Source of the DNA: Amphritea balenae
GTDB lineage: Bacteria; Pseudomonadota; Gammaproteobacteria; Pseudomonadales; Balneatricaceae
Direction: 5' to 3'
Assembly: GCF_003858655.1 (NCBI RefSeq)
Contig: NZ_RQXV01000008.1
Coordinates: forward strand, 1-64,000
DNA: 64,000 bases
Within the stretch, counting starts at the first letter, position 1. Each line of letters starts with the position of its first letter. The notes beneath the pieces are model-generated. The model worked only from the letters and a program-made list of their open reading frames with translations, made no database searches and was not told the DNA's origin. The position numbers were made by a program, and so were the translations under genes. This document shows positions 38,017 through 47,479 of the stretch, piece by piece.

Positions 38017-39053
38017 TAGCGTTCCATCTTCAGATGAGACTCCATCAACTCACCGGGATTAGTCTGCGCAGCCATCAGCGATAACTCTCCGCACAGCACT
38101 GTTGCTGCACAGATCGCCGCCAAACGACGCGCATTAGCACCCGGCTCACGGTCTTCCTTACAGCCCAGCTCACGCAGGTTCTCTTCGACAAACTCGATCC
38201 CTTTACCGTTACCCACGCTGCCCATAATCAGATTTGGCAAAGTACAGGAGAAGTACAGATCCCCGTCACGCACCTCGGCATGCACAATCCCTTGAGAACC
38301 TTCGATAATGTTGGCTGCGTCCTGTCCGGTTGCCAGGAAAAAGGCCAGCAGCATATTGGCATAATGTGCATTTGCACTGCGCAGACCTCCGGCGACCATC
38401 GTTCCGATCAGGTTTTTCTTAATATTCAGATCAACCACTTTTTCCGGCGTGGTTTTCAAACGGCGCTCGCAGATATCACGGGGAATCAGGATTTCACTAA
38501 CAACATATTTTCCCCGCCCCAGAATACCGTTAACCGCCGTAGCTTTTTTATCAGAGCAATAGTTTGCAGAGATCGAGGAGTAACGTAACTGCGGATATTC
38601 TTTCAACAACCAGGGAAACAACTTATCAGCCGCATTAGTGACCATATTATGACCTGATGCATCGCCGGTGGTGAATTCCAGTCGCAGATAGATCAGGTTT
38701 GCAACAACCTGACTGTTCATATCGATCAGTTTGGCGAATCGGCTGCTGGTAGCCACGACCTTATTCAGATCATCTTTACGGGATTTAATAGAGTTCAGCG
38801 CCTGAACTGCCTCAAATGCATCATCCGCTTCCAACAGGATTGACCGCGTCATCCGCTCATCAACCACCGTCGTTTTGATACCTTCTTCAGTGAGCGTTGA
38901 AACCCGCGCACCACGACCCACAGAAGGCCACAACGGTGTTTCATAAGTAGCCAGAGGCACAGCGATCTTCTCATTCAGAACATGACCGCTAATTTTTATC
39001 GGACCTACCGTCCGCATCGGAATTGGGGCTTGCTGGATTTTATGGGATTTCAT
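38016..39053 (-). CDS. mvaA: Hydroxymethylglutaryl-CoA reductase
   Basis: 345 residues from ATG 39053 (GAG five bases upstream; GTG 39059 is an alternative). It is soluble, with no membrane segments. PLATYETPLWPSVGRGARV is the substrate region, EFTTGDASGHNMV the class I-like cofactor/active-site motif, SANYCSDKKATAVN carries the catalytic Lys, and the catalytic His lies at the C-terminus (ESHLKMER). It reduces HMG-CoA to mevalonate, the first committed step, and is first in the operon mvaA-fni-mvaS-kinases-mvaD-polB. A terminator-like hairpin lies just upstream. Confidence 0.95.
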   Translation of the reverse strand: MKSHKIQQAPIPMRTVGPIKISGHVLNEKIAVPLATYETPLWPSVGRGARVSTLTEEGIKTTVVDERMTRSILLEADDAFEAVQALNSIKSRKDDLNKVVATSSRFAKLIDMNSQVVANLIYLRLEFTTGDASGHNMVTNAADKLFPWLLKEYPQLRYSSISANYCSDKKATAVNGILGRGKYVVSEILIPRDICERRLKTTPEKVVDLNIKKNLIGTMVAGGLRSANAHYANMLLAFFLATGQDAANIIEGSQGIVHAEVRDGDLYFSCTLPNLIMGSVGNGKGIEFVEENLRELGCKEDREPGANARRLAAICAATVLCGELSLMAAQTNPGELMESHLKMER

Positions 39054-39059
39054 AATCAC

Positions 39060-39375
39060 TCAGACATAATAAAAAAGGGCTGCGGCGATCAGAATATAAT
39101 GATCTGCTCTGCACCCCTTTCGGAAGCTTATTTTATTAACAGCAATTTTATCTAGCCGCTATCTAATATGCAATCAACGCAAAACTATAGCGACTGACAC
39201 AGATCAGCAAAGTAATATCCCCAAACTGATTAACACAGCCTTGACCCTGATAAAACAACCCGGCCATACTTAGTTTTTATTGTACCTGACTGCCAAGGGC
39301 ACCGGGCTATCAATAGCCATTAACGACTAAAAGCACTGAACTTACAGTACTGAAATATCTAAATAGGATTCATCT
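39060..39375. other. Divergent intergenic region upstream of mvaA and the 39376 gene
   Basis: About 316 bp. The left 60 bp hold the mvaA leader hairpin (separate entry). The rest is AT-rich and should hold both divergent promoters, but no pair of -35 and -10 elements is strong enough to name, and I see no gene. Confidence 0.5.
39071..39120 (-). terminator. Attenuator-like hairpin with T-run upstream of mvaA
   Basis: In the mvaA direction AAAGGGGTGC pairs with GCAGCCCTTT (one mismatch) around an inner AGATCA/TGATC stem, followed by six T. It ends 17 bases before the mvaA ATG. No minus-strand gene lies upstream, so it is more likely a leader attenuator than an ordinary operon terminator. Confidence 0.55.
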
Positions 39376-39729
39376 ATGCTTTTCGCAATCAGAAATGAAG
39401 CGGGCCTGATCACTTCACTATCGGCAAGTCCTACTGATAACTCTAGCGTTGTAGATATACAAGACCCGGAAGTACTGATGTTTCTGTCCAGCAACAATGA
39501 AACCAATACACCAATGGAGTTTCTGGAAAAATCAGATGCCGATGTAAGCCGGATACTAGAGGATCTGATTGATCTGCTGATTGCAAAGAAAACGATACTC
39601 TTTACCGACCTGCCAGAGGCAGCACAGCAAAAAATACTGACCCGTAAACTGGCGCGTTCTGCGTTTAGCCACAACAATTCTGATGAGTATATTTCCAACC
39701 CTATCCTGGCTGACGATGAAACAATCTGA
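39376..39729 (+). CDS. Small protein annotated in relatives as tryptophan-synthase-beta-like
   Basis: 117 residues. The C-terminal half, DADVSRILEDLIDLLIAKKTILFTDLPEAAQQKILTRKLAR, is the conserved helical part of a small pseudomonad family usually named tryptophan synthase subunit beta-like. It has no PLP lysine and is far too short to be TrpB, so that name says nothing about function. The N-terminal half resembles a short beta-rich start (MLFAIRNEAGLITSL). It is convergent with a receiver-TPR protein gene 41 bp away, a neighbour I recall from pseudomonads. Confidence 0.75.
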   Translation: MLFAIRNEAGLITSLSASPTDNSSVVDIQDPEVLMFLSSNNETNTPMEFLEKSDADVSRILEDLIDLLIAKKTILFTDLPEAAQQKILTRKLARSAFSHNNSDEYISNPILADDETI

Positions 39730-39770
39730 TCTAAGCTTTACCAGGCACTCAGAAATATAAGCATCGAAAC

Positions 39771-41360
39771 TTAAATATCTTCTTCACTGACCCGTTTTAC
39801 CTGAGCCATCTCCTTAACCATCTCCGCACAGTTTTCAGCCAGAGCAAGATAACGCTTCTGCTGACGAGCACTCAAAGCACCGTAATTAATACTGTATAGC
39901 GCATTATCACATTGTAATAGCAGCTCATGCCGCTCTGGGCCGGGCTTTTTAGCCTGCTCCAGTGCAGCCTGAATAAGATTTAACATGATACTGGGGTTAT
40001 TAGGTAATAACCCATCCGCCCGCACAAAGTACCCCAGGGCTTTACGGTAGTCCTTTTTCCGGTAACTCAGCATCCCCTGAACATTCAAACGCCCCCAATC
40101 CAAAGTGGCGCTATCCCGGCTTAATTGCTGCTTCAGCGCTTGAGCATCCTGCTCAAGAACACTCCCCTCCATCCCCTCAACAAAAGGATCAAGCCATGCT
40201 GCTTTATCAGATAGCTCTAACTGGCAAAACAGATCAAATGCATTTCTGGCGGCAAGGCCTGCACGCTCGACCGAGCCGGAACGGTGGTAGGTCTGAGCTG
40301 CCATCAAACGTGATTTAAATCGCACTATCGGATCATCGGGAAATTCCAGCATTACATCTTCCAGAACCCGGATAATACGTTCCTCAGTTTCAGGATCGAT
40401 TGTCTTTTGCTGCAACAATGCCATCACCAGACTGAAATAATTCTCTTCTGACTGGTAGCAGCTGTGTCGGGCATACCTAATCGAGTTGGTATAAGCCTCG
40501 GCGGCAATATTCCATTCTTTGTTTTGTGCCGACAAACTTCCCAACACGCCGAACAATTCAGGTACAGAAGGCTGTAGCATTATCGCCTTTCTTAACAGCG
40601 CTATAGCCTCCCCCCGTTCGCCAACAGCTCTATAGGTTCTGGCCAGCCAGGTATAAGCCTCGACACAAAAATGAGACTCATCAATCACGTACTGTAACGC
40701 CCGACGAGCGCTCCGATAATGCCCCAGATGACAGAGTGAAACACCTAAGCCTATCCGGGCCCAGGGTTGATCCCGCTGCGTGACAATACTCTCAAACAGA
40801 TGCTCCGCTTCAGAATACAAACCCAGCTCCAACAGAATAATCCCCCGCAAACGCTGAATAAATAGCTGTAGACCCGGATACACCTGAGACAGCTTACTGC
40901 ACATATCCAGCGCTGATTGCAACTCACCCGCATCCAACAGTCTCTCTAATGGTTGCAGAACTGATTTAACCCGCATTATTTTCTCAACCCGATAACGCAC
41001 TTTAGCTTCGGCGTAAGGTTTTGAAATATAAGTATCGGGAGAACTGTCCAGCGAGCCGAACAACAACTTTGAACGGTCAGGATCAACAATAAGAATAAAC
41101 AGAGTTGAAAACTTGCGGATACCTTCAGCGGTTGCTTCCTGAACCAGCTGCAGACCGTTCTTCTGCTCTTTACCCAGATCAAAGACCACAAAACAGAGGT
41201 CATAATGCTGCTCACGCAACAATACCAGCGCCATATTCACCGATGAGGCAACCTGAATACCAGCCACACCCATGCGCCCCAGAATTGTCTTGAGTTCCCC
41301 AAGATCTTCCAGGCGGTTATCAACAATCAGTACTTTTTTATCTGAATAGCTGATTTCCAT
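39771..41360 (-). CDS. Response-regulator receiver domain with TPR repeats
   Basis: 529 residues. Receiver domain 1-130: acidic start KKVLIVDNRLED, phospho-acceptor Asp in CFVVFDLGKEQKNG (about 61) and conserved Lys in YISKPYAEAKVRYRV (about 113). Then helical TPR repeats (about 135-500): LRGIILLELGLYSEAEHLFESIV, RIGLGVSLCHLGHYRSARRAL, EAYTWLARTYRAVGERGEAIALL, LFGVLGSLSAQNKEWNIAAEAY. No DNA-binding or enzyme output, so it probably signals by protein contact. The cognate kinase is not in the window. No firm pathway can be named. Confidence 0.88.
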   Translation of the reverse strand: MEISYSDKKVLIVDNRLEDLGELKTILGRMGVAGIQVASSVNMALVLLREQHYDLCFVVFDLGKEQKNGLQLVQEATAEGIRKFSTLFILIVDPDRSKLLFGSLDSSPDTYISKPYAEAKVRYRVEKIMRVKSVLQPLERLLDAGELQSALDMCSKLSQVYPGLQLFIQRLRGIILLELGLYSEAEHLFESIVTQRDQPWARIGLGVSLCHLGHYRSARRALQYVIDESHFCVEAYTWLARTYRAVGERGEAIALLRKAIMLQPSVPELFGVLGSLSAQNKEWNIAAEAYTNSIRYARHSCYQSEENYFSLVMALLQQKTIDPETEERIIRVLEDVMLEFPDDPIVRFKSRLMAAQTYHRSGSVERAGLAARNAFDLFCQLELSDKAAWLDPFVEGMEGSVLEQDAQALKQQLSRDSATLDWGRLNVQGMLSYRKKDYRKALGYFVRADGLLPNNPSIMLNLIQAALEQAKKPGPERHELLLQCDNALYSINYGALSARQQKRYLALAENCAEMVKEMAQVKRVSEEDI

Positions 41361-41500
41361 ACACTCTACATTCTGGTGAAAAGAAAGGCCTTGAATAGCA
41401 CTAATTCAAATCGTTGTTTTTAGCACAATTCGCAAGCCCATCAGAAGTATCATATAAATCAGATAATTATCAAAGCAGATAGCGAGTACTAAAGGCACAA

Positions 41501-41534
41501 AAAAGCCCCGTTATGGTGACATAACGAGGCTTTT
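41501..41534 (-). terminator. argG terminator
   Basis: AAAAGCC(C/T)CGTTATG pairs with CATAACG(G/A)GGCTTTT around a GTGA loop; on the minus strand the stem is followed by TTTT from the left-hand A run. It lies 30 bp after argG. Confidence 0.85.
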
Positions 41535-41563
41535 AATTAACAAATACGATTCAGAATGGCGAA

Positions 41564-42784
41564 TCAGGAAAGATCCCGACCTTTACCTGCTTCAATACGC
41601 ATCCGCAGAGCATTCAACTTAATGAATCCGGCTGCATCTTTCTGATCATAAGAACCCGCATCATCTTCGAAGGTAGCAATGTTCTCATCGAACAGAGTAT
41701 CGTCAGAACGGCGACCAACAACAATAACGTTGCCTTTATAAAGCTTCAGGCGAACATCACCATTCACATAGCGCTGAGATTCATCAATCATTTGCTGAAG
41801 CATCTTACGCTCTTCAGACCACCAGAAGCCGTTATAAATAACTTTGGCATAACGCGGCATCAGCTCATCTTTCAAATGCGCAGCTTCACGATCCAGGGTG
41901 ATAGACTCGATTGCACGGTGCGCACGCAGCATGATCGTGCCTCCCGGAGTTTCATAACAACCACGGGACTTCATACCAACAAAACGGTTCTCAACGATAT
42001 CCAGACGACCGATACCGTTCTCTCCACCGACCTTATTCAGGTATTCCAGAACAGTCGCAGGGCTCATAGCCTTACCGTCGATAGCAACAATATCACCTTT
42101 CTCGTAAGTCAGGTCCATATAAGTTGCCTGATCCGGAGCCTCTTCAGGAGATACTGACCAGCGCCACATATCCGCTTCAGCTTCAGCCCATGGATCTTCC
42201 AGGATATCGCCTTCATAAGAGATATGCAGCAGGTTAGCATCCATTGAGTATGGTGATTTCTTCTTCTTGTTTGAGAAATCAACCGGAATATCGTGCTCTT
42301 CACAATACTTCATCAATGTTTCACGGGATGTCAGATCCCATTCACGCCATGGAGCAATAACAGCTACGCCCGGCTTCAATGCATAGGCACCCAGCTCGAA
42401 ACGAATCTGATCATTACCTTTACCCGTTGCACCATGAGAGATCGCATCCGCACCGGTCTCGTTAGCAATCTCTATCAGACGCTTAGCGATCAGTGGACGA
42501 GCAATAGAAGTACCCAGCAGGTACTCTCCTTCATAGATAGTGTTAGCACGGAACATCGGGAAAACGAAATCGCGGACAAACTCTTCACGCAGATCTTCGA
42601 TATAGATCTCTTTAACACCCAGTGCTTCAGCTTTAGCACGAGCCGGTTCAACCTCTTCACCCTGACCCAGGTCAGCAGTAAAGGTCACCACTTCACAGTT
42701 ATAAGTTTCCTGTAACCAACGCACGATTACAGAAGTATCAAGGCCGCCGGAGTAGGCCAGCACAACCTTTTTAATATCGGACAT
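41564..42784 (-). CDS. argG: Argininosuccinate synthase
   Basis: 406 residues, normal for the type I enzyme. The N-terminal PP-loop [18 protein letters not shown] binds [39 protein letters not shown] ([11 protein letters not shown] here), and [22 protein letters not shown] are substrate motifs. It joins citrulline and aspartate, the penultimate step of arginine synthesis. Single gene with its own terminator; argD and argF lie about 4 kb away on the other strand. Confidence 0.97.
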   Translation of the reverse strand: MSDIKKVVLAYSGGLDTSVIVRWLQETYNCEVVTFTADLGQGEEVEPARAKAEALGVKEIYIEDLREEFVRDFVFPMFRANTIYEGEYLLGTSIARPLIAKRLIEIANETGADAISHGATGKGNDQIRFELGAYALKPGVAVIAPWREWDLTSRETLMKYCEEHDIPVDFSNKKKKSPYSMDANLLHISYEGDILEDPWAEAEADMWRWSVSPEEAPDQATYMDLTYEKGDIVAIDGKAMSPATVLEYLNKVGGENGIGRLDIVENRFVGMKSRGCYETPGGTIMLRAHRAIESITLDREAAHLKDELMPRYAKVIYNGFWWSEERKMLQQMIDESQRYVNGDVRLKLYKGNVIVVGRRSDDTLFDENIATFEDDAGSYDQKDAAGFIKLNALRMRIEAGKGRDLS

Positions 42785-42944
42785 AGAGAGGCTCCAAACG
42801 CAATATCAGCCGCGTAGAGAGCAGCATAGCCTCTACCGGATACCCAAAATAGGAAAGGGCGCAATTGTATCACGATTACAGCAGAGTAACAGAGCCTTCA
42901 GCGCTCATTTTATATACGGCTATAGAGTCAGGAATATGAAGTGT

Positions 42945-43826
42945 TCAGTTGCGGTCCAGACGGATAGTTACCCGACGGCTACGATCGCGGGTGGCGCGAT
43001 TATTTTTTTGTTCCACCGGATAGCGTTCGCCGTGGTAACGGGTCGTAATCAGATCAGGATTAACCCCTTTTTGCTCCAGATAAGCCGTTACCGCTTCTGC
43101 CCGTTTTTTGGATAAATCCCGGTTCGCCAACCTGCGACCCTGAGCATCTGAGTGTCCATCAACATAGACCGAATTCACTGCATCATCATTATTGACGTAG
43201 ATCGCGATCAGATCCAAACGCGCTTTTGTCGAGTCAGATAGCTGCCATTGAGCCGAAGGAAAGAGCACTGCTGTCCTGGCAATCTGTCGATAATTAACCG
43301 GCAACAATTGCGCCACACAATCAGCGTAAGACTCATATGCGGGAGGGAAATTAGCCGCCGACAGCCCGATCCTTACTGATTCATTGGTACCGGACCAGTT
43401 TTGCGCCAGAAAAGTTGGCATCCGGCCTTTAAAAAGGCTCGCCAACATCTGTCGGGAATATTGTTCCGACACGGGAATTTGTCCGTTGCTGGTAAATTCA
43501 ACTTCACCTATCCGGTGAACTGCTACACCCGGTTGCCAGGGCGATGCTTCAACCAGCAGTTGAACCTTGCCGTTCAGGCCATGCCCTTGCAGAGGCTTAA
43601 GTGTAAAACGTACCTGCTCTCCCGCTTCATGATCAAACACCCCTTCACCAAACAGAGGTATAAGCTGAGATAACCGACAACTGAACTTAGATGCTTCCAG
43701 ATCCCATTTAGATTTTTCAATAGATGCAGCATAACCTGCAGCCATGCCTTGCTGAGGCAACAAAGCAGTACTGACAGATAAAGCACTAACAAACAAAGAG
43801 CTTAATAAAAGCTGAGCTAATCGCAT
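42945..43826 (-). CDS. motY: Sodium-type flagellar protein MotY
   Basis: 293 residues with a Sec signal peptide (cut near GMA-AGYAA). The MotY-specific N-terminal domain shows YAASIEKSKWDLEASKFSCRLSQLIPLFGEGVF and PWQPGVAVHRIGE. The OmpA-like peptidoglycan-binding domain follows (about 180-293): VDGHSDAQGRRLANRDLSKKRAEAVTAYL and NRATRDRSRRVTIRL. In vibrios and pseudomonads MotY forms the T-ring anchoring PomAB-type stators. It lies next to argG and divergent from rnt, the same order as in Pseudomonas (minus pyrC). Confidence 0.9.
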   Translation of the reverse strand: MRLAQLLLSSLFVSALSVSTALLPQQGMAAGYAASIEKSKWDLEASKFSCRLSQLIPLFGEGVFDHEAGEQVRFTLKPLQGHGLNGKVQLLVEASPWQPGVAVHRIGEVEFTSNGQIPVSEQYSRQMLASLFKGRMPTFLAQNWSGTNESVRIGLSAANFPPAYESYADCVAQLLPVNYRQIARTAVLFPSAQWQLSDSTKARLDLIAIYVNNDDAVNSVYVDGHSDAQGRRLANRDLSKKRAEAVTAYLEQKGVNPDLITTRYHGERYPVEQKNNRATRDRSRRVTIRLDRN

Positions 43827-44059
43827 AAACTACTGATCTTCCATAAAGGATTGGTATCGCAACTGTTATCGGCACTACTATAACGAGCTTTAGACTATAC
43901 AGGTGAATACTCACCAACAAAAATCACCTCTGAACAGAAACTCCAGCATCTGATTCAGATGATATTTAGTCTGGCATTTGTGAAACTACAAGCAAATCTT
44001 TACACTTGAGTTCAGGTAATTACTAACGCTGACCATAAACAGGTCATTAAGGAAGATCA

Positions 44060-44710
44060 TTGAATAGAAGCGCCCAGTACCAACACCCGATGTCGAACCG
44101 TTTTCGCGGCTACCTACCCGTTGTCATCGATGTTGAAACCGCTGGCTTCAACTCCCAGACCGATGCCCTTCTGGAAATTGCAGCCGTAACCCTGACTATG
44201 GATGACGATGGCAATCTACTGATTGACCAGAGTTATGAGTTCAATGTAGATCCGTTCGAAGGTGCTAACCTGGAAAAAGCGGCGCTGGAGTTTACCGGCA
44301 TTGATCCCTATAACCCGTTACGGGGAGCCATTCCAGAGCAGGAAGCACTGGAAAAGATATTCAAACCTATTCGTAAAGCGGTAAAAGCACACAACTGTAA
44401 ACGGGCTATTCTGGTCGGACATAATGCGTCCTTCGATCACGGTTTTGTCTCTGCCGCGGCTGAGCGCTGCGATATTAAACGCAACCCTTTCCATCCGTTC
44501 TCCACATTCGATACAGCAACAATGGCCGGTCTGGCCTTTGGTCACACCGTCCTGGCCCGAGCCTGCGATCTGGCTGATATTGATTTCGACGGCCACCAGG
44601 CTCACTCAGCACTCTACGACACGATGAAAACCGCAGAACTGTTCTGCACTATTGTGAATCGCTGGAAAGATCTGGGCGGCTGGCAGATGGTACAAGATAA
44701 CTACGAATAG
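44060..44710 (+). CDS. rnt: Ribonuclease T
   Basis: 216 residues, the typical length. DEDDh exonuclease: VIDVETAGF (Asp, Glu), [12 protein letters not shown] (Asp), and [14 protein letters not shown] (His, Asp). [16 protein letters not shown] is the family start, so initiation could also lie at the second Met (MSNRF), 11 residues in; the first start is a TTG-free ATG at 44060. It trims tRNA CCA ends and other RNA 3' ends as a homodimer. Divergent from motY. Confidence 0.95.
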   Translation: MNRSAQYQHPMSNRFRGYLPVVIDVETAGFNSQTDALLEIAAVTLTMDDDGNLLIDQSYEFNVDPFEGANLEKAALEFTGIDPYNPLRGAIPEQEALEKIFKPIRKAVKAHNCKRAILVGHNASFDHGFVSAAAERCDIKRNPFHPFSTFDTATMAGLAFGHTVLARACDLADIDFDGHQAHSALYDTMKTAELFCTIVNRWKDLGGWQMVQDNYE

Positions 44711-44742
44711 CCTGACAGGTCAGAGCTGTAGCAGACTACCCC

Positions 44743-44764
44743 TGTTCGCTGTTCGCTGTTCGCT
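44743..44764. repeat. Short tandem repeat, 7 bp x 3
   Basis: CTGTTCG is repeated three times in the 3' flank of rnt, just before its terminator. It is outside any gene. Confidence 0.7.
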
Positions 44765-44775
44765 TAAAAAAGCAC

Positions 44776-44804
44776 AAAAAAACCCACCTTAAGGTGGGTT
44801 TTTT
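44776..44804. terminator. Bidirectional terminator between rnt and peroxiredoxin
   Basis: AACCCACC-TTAA-GGTGGGTT is flanked by an A-run on the left and a T-run on the right, so it can stop both rnt (plus) and the peroxiredoxin gene (minus). Confidence 0.9.
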
Positions 44805-44825
44805 ATATTTAAATTTCTTTCGAAA

Positions 44826-45428
44826 TTACAGCTTGTCAGCATTCTCTGTCAGGTATGCAGCAACGCCTGCTGGAGAAGCATCCATACCTTTATCGCCTTC
44901 AGTCCAGCCAGCTGGACAAACTTCACCGTGCTCCTGGTGGAATGCCAGAGCATCAACCATACGCAACATCTCGTCAACGTTACGGCCCAGTGGCAGATCG
45001 TTAACAACCTGGTGACGTACCAGACCATCTTCGTCGATCAGGAAAGAACCACGGAAAGCAACGCCGCCTTCAGATTCAACATCGTAATCCTGGCAGATGC
45101 TGTGAGTCATATCAGCAACCAGTGTGTAGTTTACAGCGCCGATACCGCCTTCGTTTACCGGCGTATTACGCCACGCATTGTGAGAGAAGTGGGAATCGAT
45201 AGACACACCGATCACTTCAACATTACGCTTTTTAAACTCTTCGATACGGTGATCAAAAGCCAGCAGCTCAGATGGGCAAACGAAAGTGAAATCCAGCGGG
45301 TAGAAGAAAATTACCGCTTTTTTACCTTTAGTTGCTTCAGTCAGATTGAAAGCATCAACAATATCACCGTTACCCAGTACTGCTGGTGCTGTAAAATCCG
45401 GAGCCTGCTTACCTACTAATACGCCCAT
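44826..45428 (-). CDS. Typical 2-Cys peroxiredoxin (AhpC/TSA family)
   Basis: 200 residues. Peroxidatic Cys51 lies in YPLDFTFVCPSELLAF and resolving Cys171 in HGEVCPAGW, so it is a typical 2-Cys enzyme of the Prx1/AhpC class with the GGIG and C-terminal features of sensitive Prx. It reduces H2O2 and organic peroxides in the cytoplasm. No AhpF reductase is adjacent; a monothiol glutaredoxin gene follows upstream on the same strand 139 bp away. The electron donor cannot be told. Confidence 0.93.
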   Translation of the reverse strand: MGVLVGKQAPDFTAPAVLGNGDIVDAFNLTEATKGKKAVIFFYPLDFTFVCPSELLAFDHRIEEFKKRNVEVIGVSIDSHFSHNAWRNTPVNEGGIGAVNYTLVADMTHSICQDYDVESEGGVAFRGSFLIDEDGLVRHQVVNDLPLGRNVDEMLRMVDALAFHQEHGEVCPAGWTEGDKGMDASPAGVAAYLTENADKL

Positions 45429-45567
45429 TTTTTATCTCCATTAAGAAAAGCGTTAACCGCAAAAATTAACTTAAAAATACAAAGTTAACATAGCTTAGCC
45501 GTACTGTTGCTATAACACTAATAGAACACAACTATACGACTAATAAACAATACCTATAATGCCGCTA

Positions 45568-45903
45568 TCAGCCTTCTTCAGACTGATCTTCACCGGCAAC
45601 TGTATCGATCAGCTCTTTAAGCTCACCGTTTTCAGCCATCTCAGCAATAATGTCGCAACCACCGACCAGCTCACCTTTTACCCACAGCTGTGGAAAAGTT
45701 GGCCAGTTAGCATATTTAGGCAGCTCAGCGCGAATTTCAGGACTTTCCAGAATATTTACAAAAGCAAACCGCGCACCGCAGGACATAACCGCTTCAGAAG
45801 CACGGGAAGAAAATCCGCACTGAGGAAAACGCGGCGTTCCTTTCATGTACAACAGGATATCGTTAGATTCAATTTGCTCTTTAATAGTATCAACAACGCT
45901 CAT
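45568..45903 (-). CDS. grxD: Monothiol glutaredoxin Grx4
   Basis: 111 residues. The CGFS active site lies at residues 29-32 (MKGTPRFPQCGFSSRA), with WPTFPQLWVKGELVGGCDIIAEM forming the glutathione-binding part and an acidic tail. CGFS glutaredoxins bind a 2Fe-2S cluster bridged by glutathione and BolA and hand it to iron-sulfur and iron-sensing systems. It lies upstream of the peroxiredoxin gene on the same strand with its own short leader. Confidence 0.95.
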   Translation of the reverse strand: MSVVDTIKEQIESNDILLYMKGTPRFPQCGFSSRASEAVMSCGARFAFVNILESPEIRAELPKYANWPTFPQLWVKGELVGGCDIIAEMAENGELKELIDTVAGEDQSEEG

Positions 45904-46186
45904 AAGTCCTACCTATATTCTTACATTACGCCAGCGATGCAGGCGTTGATCATTAACTGTGGCGCACAGCCTAGCATAAACCCGATCAATTTACTCGGGT
46001 AAGGCAAGAAATTATCCCGCCCAGCACGCTAAATCAGCTACTATATTGAGCCACAGCATGTGTCTATTAATATGGGGGCGCACACTCAAAATCTCAAGTT
46101 CAGTTCCATTCTTGCTAATTCACAAACAAGCACCTAGAATGGCTGGTTTTCCGTTCGGCAGCCTTAGGGAAACGGCGACTCAAACT

Positions 46187-46203
46187 GGTATTCAATTAAT
46201 ACC
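46187..46203. promoter_or_regulatory. Palindrome upstream of argD, possible ARG-box-like operator
   Basis: GGTATT-CAATT-AATACC is a perfect inverted repeat 51 bp before the argD start. The core TATTCAATTAATA resembles an arginine repressor half-site pair, but only loosely. Confidence 0.35.
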
Positions 46204-46254
46204 GGCATTCGCTGAAGACCCCGCTGCCGTTTTGCGTTGCAGAGAGGGACACAG

Positions 46255-47439
46255 ATGTCTACACAGCCCGTTATGAATACCTACTCGCGTCTTTCCGTGG
46301 CTTTTGACCATGGTGAAGGCTGTTGGCTATATGATACGGACGGCAACAAATACCTGGATGCATTAAGCGGTATCGCCGTTTGTGGTCTGGGCCATGCTCA
46401 TCCAGCAGTTACCACAGCAATCAGCGAACAGGCCAGCCAGCTGATCCATACTTCCAACCTGTACACTATCCCACTGCAGCAGCAGTTGGCAGAGCGTCTG
46501 ACTCACATCTCAGGTATGGATAACATTTTCTTTGGCAACTCTGGTGCTGAAGCTAATGAAGCGGCCATTAAGCTGGCTCGACGCTACGGACACAAAAAAG
46601 GGATCGATAAGCCCGTTACTATTGTGATGGAAGGCTCTTTTCACGGCCGTACTATGGCCACGCTTAGCGCAACCGGTAACCGTTCTGCTCAGGCTGGTTT
46701 TGAACCCTTAGTCAGCGGTTTTGTGCGCGCGCCTTACAATGATGTTGAAGCGATTAAAAATATCGTTGCGGCTGATGCTAACGTCGTTGCGATTCTGGTT
46801 GAACCCGTTCAGGGCGAAAGCGGCGTTGTGATCCCTGCTGACAATTATCTGAATCAGCTACGTGATATCTGCGATGCTAACGACATGCTACTGATGCTGG
46901 ACGAAGTTCAGACTGGCAACGGTCGTACCGGTAGCTATTTTGCTTATCAACAGAACAATATCCTGCCAGACGTTGTTACTACCGCTAAAGGCCTGGGCAA
47001 CGGTGTACCTATTGGCGCCTGCCTGGCACGTGGTAAAGCAGCTGAGATTCTTTCTCCCGGCACCCACGGTTCGACCTATGGCGGCAACCCGCTATGTTGC
47101 GCCGCTGCACTGGCAGTTGTAGACACTATCACTAACGAGAATCTGGATCAGCGCGCAGCATTCTTAGGCGACAAGATCGTTGCCGGTTTCGAAGCTCAGC
47201 TTGGCGATGCCAGCTATGTGAAAGAGATCCGTAACAAAGGTCTGATGATTGCTATCGAACTGACCGAAGCTGGCACCGAGCTGGCGGTACTTTCTAAAGT
47301 AAAGGGCATTCTTCTGAATGTTACCGGAGGCGGTAAGGTTGTTCGTATGCTGCCACCACTAATCATGTCTGATACTGAAGCAGAGCTCTTGGTAAACACC
47401 TTGTCTCGCATCATTAAAGTCTACATGGCTGACGAATAA
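46255..47439 (+). CDS. argD: Acetylornithine aminotransferase
   Basis: 394 residues from ATG 46255 (GAGGG six bases upstream); an in-frame upstream start at 46237 adds six residues. Class III PLP aminotransferase: GNSGAEANEAAIKLAR, SFHGRTMATLSATGN, LMLDEVQTGNGRTG and the PLP lysine in VVTTAKGLGNGVPIGA, plus THGSTYGGNPL. It transfers an amino group from glutamate to N-acetylglutamate semialdehyde; many ArgD enzymes also serve lysine synthesis. It lies 40 bp before argF. Confidence 0.94.
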   Translation: MSTQPVMNTYSRLSVAFDHGEGCWLYDTDGNKYLDALSGIAVCGLGHAHPAVTTAISEQASQLIHTSNLYTIPLQQQLAERLTHISGMDNIFFGNSGAEANEAAIKLARRYGHKKGIDKPVTIVMEGSFHGRTMATLSATGNRSAQAGFEPLVSGFVRAPYNDVEAIKNIVAADANVVAILVEPVQGESGVVIPADNYLNQLRDICDANDMLLMLDEVQTGNGRTGSYFAYQQNNILPDVVTTAKGLGNGVPIGACLARGKAAEILSPGTHGSTYGGNPLCCAAALAVVDTITNENLDQRAAFLGDKIVAGFEAQLGDASYVKEIRNKGLMIAIELTEAGTELAVLSKVKGILLNVTGGGKVVRMLPPLIMSDTEAELLVNTLSRIIKVYMADE

Positions 47440-47451
47440 CTGACTCGATAA

Positions 47452-47471
47452 AGGCCCGCTAACGCGGGCCT
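47452..47471 (+). other. GC-rich hairpin in the argD-argF gap
   Basis: GGCCCGC-TAAC-GCGGGCC forms a strong stem immediately before argF. No T-run follows, so it is not a classical terminator. It leaves nine bases before the argF ATG and no clear Shine-Dalgarno sequence, so it may influence argF translation or protect the argD end. Confidence 0.5.
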
Positions 47472-47479
47472 GAATACTT

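Noticed and set aside
39376-39729. Tryptophan synthase beta subunit
   Set aside because: At 117 residues it has neither the length nor the PLP-binding lysine of TrpB; the name is inherited from database annotation.
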